From the NCBI GenBank assembly GCA_030841965.1, contig JAUUSJ010000012.1, positions 1 to 45,065 on the forward strand: 45,065 bases of DNA, given 5' to 3'. Of this stretch, positions 39,985-45,065 are shown piece after piece. Source of the DNA: Blautia sp. Lineage in GTDB: Bacteria > Bacillota > Clostridia > Lachnospirales > Lachnospiraceae. Every line of letters begins with the position of its first letter. The first letter of the stretch is position 1. The notes beneath the pieces were generated by a model, which worked only from the letters and a program-made list of their open reading frames with translations, ran no database searches and was not told where the DNA came from. Position numbers and translations under genes: made by a program.

Positions 39985-40191
39985 ATTTAAAAACTTTTTT
40001 ATATTTTTTGTATAAATAATCTATCTTTGTCTATACTATAGGTAATCCAATTATTTTTCTTTTAAAAAACAATTGGATGATAAAGTAGCATGCCTACATC
40101 GAGATGCGTATGCTCCTTTTAGACAATACAAAAGAGAAAATAAATACTTATCCTCCCCTTAAGGCTGCACCGAAATATTTAGGCAGTCTTC

Positions 40192-40245
40192 AAAAAAACT
40201 GTTATGAAAAGAAGCAACGGCGCTTCCTTTTCATAACAGTTTTTT
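40192..40245. terminator. Bidirectional terminator of ilvN and yoaK-like gene
   Basis: AACTGTTATGAAAAG pairs over 15 bp with its complement at 40227-40241, extended by AAGC/GCTT after a one-base bulge. T-runs follow on both strands. It lies between convergent genes. The remainder of 39985-40191 holds a CCAATT/AATTGG hairpin near 40050 and no gene. Confidence 0.85.
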
Positions 40246-40263
40246 GTATTAGAAAAAATCTAC

Positions 40264-40764
40264 TTATCTCTCTTTCATATTAATTGACTCAGTCGCCACG
40301 ACTCCACCTCGGACAATCGATACATTAGAGAATTTCTTCATCAAGAGATTAATAATATCGTTATTTCTTCCCTCTGTATTAACGGATTCCAAAAGTACAC
40401 TGTCAATTCCATAGTCAATTGGTTTTGCCCCAAATACCTGAGCTACACGGAAAATCTCTCCCTTATCAAACTCGGAACATTCTTTGATATGGACAAATAA
40501 TAGCTCTTTCATATGAGTCGGTGCATTTGTAATATCAATTACTTTGATTACTTCCACGCATCGGTTTAACTGCTTTTTAATCTGCTCAAATGTCGGCTCA
40601 TCAGAACAAAGCCCGATTGTCATTCTAGAAATAGTAGGGTCTTCTGTCGTTCCAACGGTAATACTGTCAATATTATAGGATTTTCCAGAAAGCATACCCG
40701 AAATTCTGGCCAAAACACCGATTCTATTTTCCACAAACATAGAAATCCATCTCTTCTTTGTCAT
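40264..40764 (-). CDS. ilvN: Acetolactate synthase regulatory (small) subunit
   Basis: The 166-residue protein has an N-terminal ACT domain (about 3-75: ISMFVENRIGVLARISGMLS and DSITVGTTEDPTISRMTIG) and a C-terminal ACT-like domain (about 80-160), as in IlvN/IlvH. It binds valine and adjusts the catalytic subunit IlvB encoded upstream. The start at 40764 has GGAGG eight bases upstream; the longer frame runs into a dispersed repeat. It lies 99 bp after ilvB. Confidence 0.93.
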   Translation of the reverse strand: MTKKRWISMFVENRIGVLARISGMLSGKSYNIDSITVGTTEDPTISRMTIGLCSDEPTFEQIKKQLNRCVEVIKVIDITNAPTHMKELLFVHIKECSEFDKGEIFRVAQVFGAKPIDYGIDSVLLESVNTEGRNNDIINLLMKKFSNVSIVRGGVVATESINMKER

Positions 40765-40790
40765 CTTCTTTTCCTCCATCCTTATAAAAA

Positions 40791-40848
40791 TAATGTTGGG
40801 GTCAAAAGGTCTTTTGACCCCCTTTGATACCAGATTGCTCCGCACAAT
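40791..40848. repeat. Dispersed hairpin repeat, copy B, inside the ilvBN operon
   Basis: This is the second copy of the sequence at 29518-29574. Its stem is GGGGTCAAAA/TTTTGACCCC. It sits between the ilvB stop and the ilvN ribosome binding site, so the operon mRNA carries this hairpin. Confidence 0.85.
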
Positions 40849-40863
40849 GTGCTCCCACAATCT

Positions 40864-42597
40864 TTATAAAATGATATCATCAAAGCTACTTCCACCGCGA
40901 ATCATCGGAAGTACTAACTCGTAAGGTCCAATTCCAATCTCAATAATGACTGGCTGTCTTCTCTCCTTCGAGATACGGTCCGCATCGATTAATGCCTGCT
41001 CAATCTCGCTGTCATCTTTTACAAAAATTCCATGTATACCATAAGCTTCCGCCACCTTCACGAAGTTTGGCGTGTATTCTGGACATTGATATCCAGGAGT
41101 ACCGCATTTTCCTTTACAGCTCTTTCTATATCGAAGACAGGTAATACTATATCTCTTATTATAGAATAATTCTTGCATCTGTCTTACCATTCCAAGGTAA
41201 TTATTATTAAATATGATAACAATCATTGGAAGCTCCTGGTTTACCGCTGTGGCGAGCTCTTGTATATTCATCTGGAAACCGCCGTCTCCCGATATTGAAA
41301 TAATCGTCTTATCTGGACAGCCGATAGCTGCTCCGACTGCGGAAGGAAGACCAAATCCCATCGTTCCAAGACCTCCTGATGTAATCAGACGATGTGTCTC
41401 ATTTAACTCGATAAACTGGCTTACCCACATCTGATGCTGTCCTACGTCCGTTGTAATAATCGTATCTTGGTCTTTAAACACCTTATTAATCGTGCGGACA
41501 ACCTTTTCTGGAGAAACTAAAATCTTGACATCCGCCTTTACTGGACAGCTCTCCTCCCATCTCTCAATCGCCTCAAACCACATTTGGTGGTCCATCGGCT
41601 CAATATGACTGATAATCTTTGGAATTGCCTGTTTTGCATCGGCCACAATCGGGATATCTACTTTTATATTTCTCGAGATGGCTGCCGACTCAATATCAAT
41701 ATGGACAATCTTCGCCTGTGGAGCATATTTATCAATCTCTCCGGTCACACGGTCATTAAAACGGCATCCGATGGAGAATAATAAATCACATTCATTTACT
41801 GCTCGGTTCGCCGCATAGGAGCCATGCATTCCGACATTTCCAATATAGAGAGGATGGTTCGTCGCAATCGCTCCCTTTCCCATCACTGTCGTTACGACTG
41901 GAACATCCGCTTTTTCTGCTAACTCCGTCATCTCCTGCATTGCATGGGCGATATTGACACCGCCTCCAATTAAAAATAGCGGCTTTCTCGCATTTTTCAG
42001 TAGGGCTATCGCCTTTTTTAACTGTCCCATATGAACACCCTGGTTTGGCTTATATCCTCGGATATTCACCTCCGTCGGATAGGAAGTCTCCCCGATTTGC
42101 TTCATCACATCTGCCGGTAAATCTACGACAACAGGACCTGGCTTGCCTGACCTCGCAATATAAAATGCCTCCTTGATAATTCTCGCCAAATCTTTTCTAT
42201 CTCTTACCATGATGGAATATTTTGCGATATTTTGTGTGATTCCAACAATATCAACCTCCTGAAAGGCATCATTACTAATCAAATGGGCCGGAACCTGTCC
42301 TGTAAAGCATACTAGAGGGATACTGTCGTAATTCGCTGTCGCAATACCCGTCACAAGATTTGTCGCTCCTGGGCCACTCGTAACAAGACAAACACCCACT
42401 TTTCCAGTCGCTCTCGCATATCCATCTGCCGCATGAATCAACCCCTGCTCATGTCTTGGAAGAATCAAATCGATACCTGGATGATCGTATAATTCATCCA
42501 ATAAATCTGTCACATATCCACCTGGATAAGCAAATATCGTATCTACTCCTTCTTTCTTCATGGCAGTTACAAATAAACTAGTTCCTTTTATCTTCAT
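40864..42597 (-). CDS. ilvB: Acetolactate synthase catalytic (large) subunit
   Basis: This 577-residue thiamin diphosphate enzyme makes acetolactate or acetohydroxybutyrate for valine, leucine and isoleucine. Glu50 in LPRHEQG activates the cofactor; the ThDP motif runs from GDGGFQMN (437-444) to NNNY (464-467). Four cysteines in the spacing C-X6-C-X3-C-X6-C (487, 494, 498, 505) form an insert after FYNKRYS that E. coli enzymes lack. GGAGG precedes the ATG. Expression is under the T-box leader. Confidence 0.95.
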   Translation of the reverse strand: MKIKGTSLFVTAMKKEGVDTIFAYPGGYVTDLLDELYDHPGIDLILPRHEQGLIHAADGYARATGKVGVCLVTSGPGATNLVTGIATANYDSIPLVCFTGQVPAHLISNDAFQEVDIVGITQNIAKYSIMVRDRKDLARIIKEAFYIARSGKPGPVVVDLPADVMKQIGETSYPTEVNIRGYKPNQGVHMGQLKKAIALLKNARKPLFLIGGGVNIAHAMQEMTELAEKADVPVVTTVMGKGAIATNHPLYIGNVGMHGSYAANRAVNECDLLFSIGCRFNDRVTGEIDKYAPQAKIVHIDIESAAISRNIKVDIPIVADAKQAIPKIISHIEPMDHQMWFEAIERWEESCPVKADVKILVSPEKVVRTINKVFKDQDTIITTDVGQHQMWVSQFIELNETHRLITSGGLGTMGFGLPSAVGAAIGCPDKTIISISGDGGFQMNIQELATAVNQELPMIVIIFNNNYLGMVRQMQELFYNKRYSITCLRYRKSCKGKCGTPGYQCPEYTPNFVKVAEAYGIHGIFVKDDSEIEQALIDADRISKERRQPVIIEIGIGPYELVLPMIRGGSSFDDIIL

Positions 42598-42690
42598 AAC
42601 TCTACCTCCTATTTTACTATCATTTAGACTTGGACACTCACAGCTTCGTCATTCAGAGAAATTATCTTCCACAATTTATCAATCTGCAAA

Positions 42691-42971
42691 AGAAAAGCCC
42701 TAAGCTAGATATTACTAGCTTAGGGCGAATAACTCTATCCGCGGTACCACCTAAATTCAAAGAACTTCTTTGCACTCTGTACAGTACGGACTTATCCACT
42801 AAATCGATACTGCTCTTCTTCTAACGGTGAAGTCTCCGGTGAAGTCTACTTAGGGTCTCCCCCTTTCCTTCCACAGCTAAAAGGCTACTTCCATACTGTC
42901 CTCACGGAAACTTCCAGCAACCGTCTCCTCTCTTTGCTTTAGAGCAGTATGTACTCCTCCTTATCATAGCT
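42691..42971 (-). promoter_or_regulatory. T-box leader of ilvBN, probably valine-specific
   Basis: Leftward, the T-box motif AGGTGGTACCGCGG (42739-42752) is followed by a terminator (12-bp stem GCCCTAAGCTAG at 42697-42726, then TTTTCTTTT). Upstream, stem I can be drawn with AGCTA/TAGCT and AAGG/CCTT below, AGTA on the 5' side of the specifier loop, and GGAA-GTA-G on the 3' side. This gives GUA (valine) as specifier (42886-42888). Uncharged tRNA-Val would stabilise the antiterminator and switch ilvBN on. Confidence 0.88.
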
Positions 42972-42994
42972 TTTCTCAGTGATAAATTGAATTT

Positions 42995-43023
42995 ATTATA
43001 TCAGCTAAATCTTTTCTCGTCAA
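42995..43023 (-). promoter_or_regulatory. Promoter of the T-box/ilvBN transcript
   Basis: Leftward TTGACG and TATAAT are separated by exactly 17 bases, just before stem I of the T-box. Confidence 0.75.
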
Positions 43024-43099
43024 CCTTTTTTTAGAATCTTACAAGATTTTACAAATGTATATTGTATTATTATTAAAACAAGGATATCCTTTTTATATT

Positions 43100-44194
43100 C
43101 TACACAACTTCTGTAATATGAACCGGAGAAAGCGGAATCATATTTTTTAAATATTCTTCCTCTGTCTTCGTATAGCCAAATATAATTTCTGTCAAGCTCG
43201 ATATATCGATAGAAATATCTGCCTTTTTTTCTGTTCTCTCTAGAGAACTCCCCTCCTTTGTCATTTTCCACAAAAAATTCCCGTTATTATTATCCAGATA
43301 AGTATCTCGAATCCCGATAATAAACTCCTGATTTTTCGTCGCTTTCAGAAGAGGTAATAAAATATCCACACGCAAAATTCTCGCCATAATCAACGGTTTC
43401 TTTTTGCTTTTTTCCCCGTCTAATAAATTTTTATCATAACTTGTCCACTCTATCTTATAGGAAGAAAATTCCTCTCTCAAAAATCGAATTATCTCGCTCT
43501 TTCTCTCTTGCTTTTCGACAAAGAAATTCGTTATCTGCACCGCATCGTCGGCTTTTGTATACATTCCCGTTGCAACGCAATTTTCTCCCTCTCTGACCAA
43601 AAATATATGACCATTCTCGCAATTTTGTTCTTTTTCTAACCTCTCTAAGAGTTCTCGACTCATCTTTGTGAATACTTTCGCATCATTTCCTCTCATCTCA
43701 TTCATCTTCGCTGCGAGAAGCGATATATTATCCTCCGTTTGAATTTCCAATTTTAGATTAGAACTCTCCTTTTTCCCTTCTCCCAATTTCTCCGTTTGAA
43801 ACGTATACCAGTCCATAATAAACGCAAAATCAAACGGCTCATAATACTCCCGCTTTGCCGGCATAAGATAAGTAAATGGCTCTTTCTTATCCGCCAAATC
43901 ATGCAATGTCCGAATCAATAATCTTCTCATGCATCCTCGCCTTCTAAGCTCCTGTCTTGTGGAGACAGCGACAATATAAGAAAGTAAAAACTCCCTATCT
44001 CCCACTTTTATCTCATAAGGATTTTGGTGAAGCATCGCTCCTATCTTCCCATCCTTCTCCAGCAAAAGACAGCGATTCTTTGGATACATCTCCAAAAAAT
44101 AATAATCTGCGAAAGGTTTTGGGTCGTCAAAAATCAACTGATAGAGATTATAAATTTCCTCTTTTTTCGTCTTATCATCATAATATAAATTCAT
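43100..44194 (-). CDS. Eis-like GNAT acetyltransferase with SCP2-like tail
   Basis: The 364-residue protein has an N-terminal GNAT domain (about 1-130) with the acetyl-CoA loop RQELRRRGCMRRLL (about 80-93), a second GNAT-like domain (about 150-250), and a C-terminal SCP2-like domain (about 265-364: DNNNGNFLWKMTKEGSSLER, ADISIDISSLTEIIFGY). That three-part layout is that of Eis-family enzymes, which acetylate amino groups; the substrate here is unknown. GAGAGGA precedes the ATG. Confidence 0.85.
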   Translation of the reverse strand: MNLYYDDKTKKEEIYNLYQLIFDDPKPFADYYFLEMYPKNRCLLLEKDGKIGAMLHQNPYEIKVGDREFLLSYIVAVSTRQELRRRGCMRRLLIRTLHDLADKKEPFTYLMPAKREYYEPFDFAFIMDWYTFQTEKLGEGKKESSNLKLEIQTEDNISLLAAKMNEMRGNDAKVFTKMSRELLERLEKEQNCENGHIFLVREGENCVATGMYTKADDAVQITNFFVEKQERKSEIIRFLREEFSSYKIEWTSYDKNLLDGEKSKKKPLIMARILRVDILLPLLKATKNQEFIIGIRDTYLDNNNGNFLWKMTKEGSSLERTEKKADISIDISSLTEIIFGYTKTEEEYLKNMIPLSPVHITEVV

Positions 44195-44238
44195 AAATAA
44201 AATCCTCTCGTTTATGATAGGCTATTCCCCTTATATAG

Positions 44239-44787
44239 TTAGAAATTTTGGCATCCTGGGCAGGAGGCGCATCCCCCTCTTTTCTCATCCAAAACATTTT
44301 CATAAATATAATTATCCACAGTCCCCAGTAGACAGATTGCCTGAGAGCTAATTCCCTTCCCAGTTCCTGTAAAACCAAGTCCCTCCTCCGTCGTCGCCTT
44401 TACACTGACTTGATTTTTAGAAATTTCAAGTACTCTCGCAATATTTTCCCTCATCTGCTCGATATAAGGGGCAAGCTTTGGTCTCTGAGCGATGACTGTG
44501 GCGTCGATATTCTCAATCACATAATTTTGTTCACTGATTAATCTCTTTACCTCCGATAAAAGTCTCATACTATCTGCACCCTTATAAGCCGGGTCATTAT
44601 CTGGAAAATGCTTTCCGATATCGCCAAGCGCAGCTGCACCGAGGAGTGCGTCCATAATTGCGTGAACTAAGACATCTGCATCGGAATGTCCCAAAAGCCC
44701 TCTCTCATACGGAATCTCAACGCCTCCCAAGATTAATTTTCTATCTTCTACTAATTTATGCACATCATATCCCATTCCAACTCTCAT
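44239..44787 (-). CDS. ispF: 2-C-methyl-D-erythritol 2,4-cyclodiphosphate synthase
   Basis: This enzyme of the non-mevalonate isoprenoid pathway shows the metal ligands Asp8 and His10 (GYDVHK) and His42 (HSDADVLVHA), and the signature VSVKATTEEGLGFTG near 128-142. At 182 residues it is about 25 longer than usual; the extra C-terminal tail ends CASCPGC (Cys173, Cys176, Cys179). It lies 44 bp upstream of the acetyltransferase gene in the same direction. Confidence 0.95.
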   Translation of the reverse strand: MRVGMGYDVHKLVEDRKLILGGVEIPYERGLLGHSDADVLVHAIMDALLGAAALGDIGKHFPDNDPAYKGADSMRLLSEVKRLISEQNYVIENIDATVIAQRPKLAPYIEQMRENIARVLEISKNQVSVKATTEEGLGFTGTGKGISSQAICLLGTVDNYIYENVLDEKRGGCASCPGCQNF

Positions 44788-44972
44788 TTTCTCTCTCCTT
44801 TTTCTCCAAAATTAATTTTCGATTGTTTTTTCTATTTTAAAAAATATTTATTTTTTATCATTCTCTATTTTCTCTCTCTTGTCAAGTATCTACTCTGATT
44901 ATTTTTATCACAAACCAATAGGTTATCCATATACAAGATTTTCTTCCTCTTGCTGCCATCTGGGATTTTTGT

Positions 44973-45007
44973 AAAAAAGAAAAGGCTATCACCTTCGCGA
45001 TAGCCTT
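44973..45007 (-). terminator. Terminator after the tRNA at the right edge
   Basis: Leftward, AAGGCTATC and GATAGCCTT form a perfect 9-bp stem, followed by TTCTTTTTT. It lies three bases beyond the tRNA 3' end. Confidence 0.8.
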
Positions 45008-45010
45008 AAG

Positions 45011-45065
45011 TAGCGGAAGGGAGATTTGAACTCTCGACACTACGGGTATGAACCGTATGCTCTAG
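45011..45065 (-). tRNA. tRNA with CAT anticodon (Met type), cut by the window edge
   Basis: The 3' 55 bases are present: anticodon stem TACGG/CCGTA with loop TTCATAC (CAT), T arm with TTCAAAT loop and one A-C mismatch, acceptor 3' strand TTCCGCT and discriminator A, no CCA. The 5' part is outside. CAT could be elongator Met, initiator Met, or Ile2 with lysidine; the identity elements are missing. Confidence 0.85.

Overview
The window looks like chromosomal DNA of a low-GC, endospore-forming member of the Clostridia, most likely a Lachnospiraceae-type bacterium. The evidence is spoIVA and a sigH-like sigma factor, a Bacillota-type cysS-mrnC-rlmB-sigH cluster, remA, recU, a CBS-domain manganese pyrophosphatase, a T-box leader, AGGAGG-type ribosome binding sites throughout, and tRNA genes without an encoded CCA. 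The genus call is inference; no database was searched.

Layout. Positions 1-3250 hold glnS and a secreted Ig-like/3D-domain wall protein, both leftward. Positions 3253-16058 are a 12.75-kb integrative element inserted in the 3' end of a tRNA-Thr(GGT) gene, bounded by a 53-bp direct repeat. Its right half has the order expected of a phage-inducible chromosomal island (phage satellite): tyrosine integrase and CI-like repressor rightward; then, leftward, a Cro-like protein, an excisionase-like protein, a P4-type primase-helicase with a TGACGG repeat cluster at its 3' end (candidate origin), an HNH nuclease, small phage-type proteins and a terminase-small-subunit-like protein. No capsid, portal, tail or terminase large subunit gene is present. 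Its left half is cargo: a serine recombinase, a candidate type I toxin locus, an operon of ribbon-helix-helix regulator, antitoxin, RelE toxin and Uma2 nuclease-fold protein behind a three-operator divergent promoter, a replication-initiator-like protein next to four GTACA dyads, and three tandem paralogous proteins of about 40 residues.

Positions 16090-28806 are a dense leftward housekeeping block: sigH, rlmB, mrnC, cysS, rpoZ, gmk, remA, yicC-like, recU, an RluA-type synthase, a membrane protein, a YgiQ radical SAM protein, an RsuA-type synthase, a RsmF-like methyltransferase and a small (p)ppGpp synthetase. The theme is rRNA/tRNA modification, RNA turnover and nucleotide signalling. Positions 29001-37871 carry rnhA, spoIVA (rightward, with a candidate sigma-E promoter), fabH behind a FabT-like operator, citrate synthase, a sirtuin, a DUF3783 protein, the pyrophosphatase and a SEC-C protein. 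Positions 38091-39984 are a divergent LysR / YoaK-like pair with a palindrome centred near -65. Positions 40264-43023 are ilvB-ilvN under a T-box leader, with a dispersed hairpin repeat between the two genes. The window ends with an Eis-like acetyltransferase, ispF with a Cys-rich tail, and a tRNA(CAT) cut by the edge.

The most interesting part is the satellite-like element: it seems to carry its own replication module and an HNH-TerS packaging module, restores the tRNA and supplies it with replacement terminators, and carries a cargo half rich in small, apparently undescribed regulatory and toxin-like loci.
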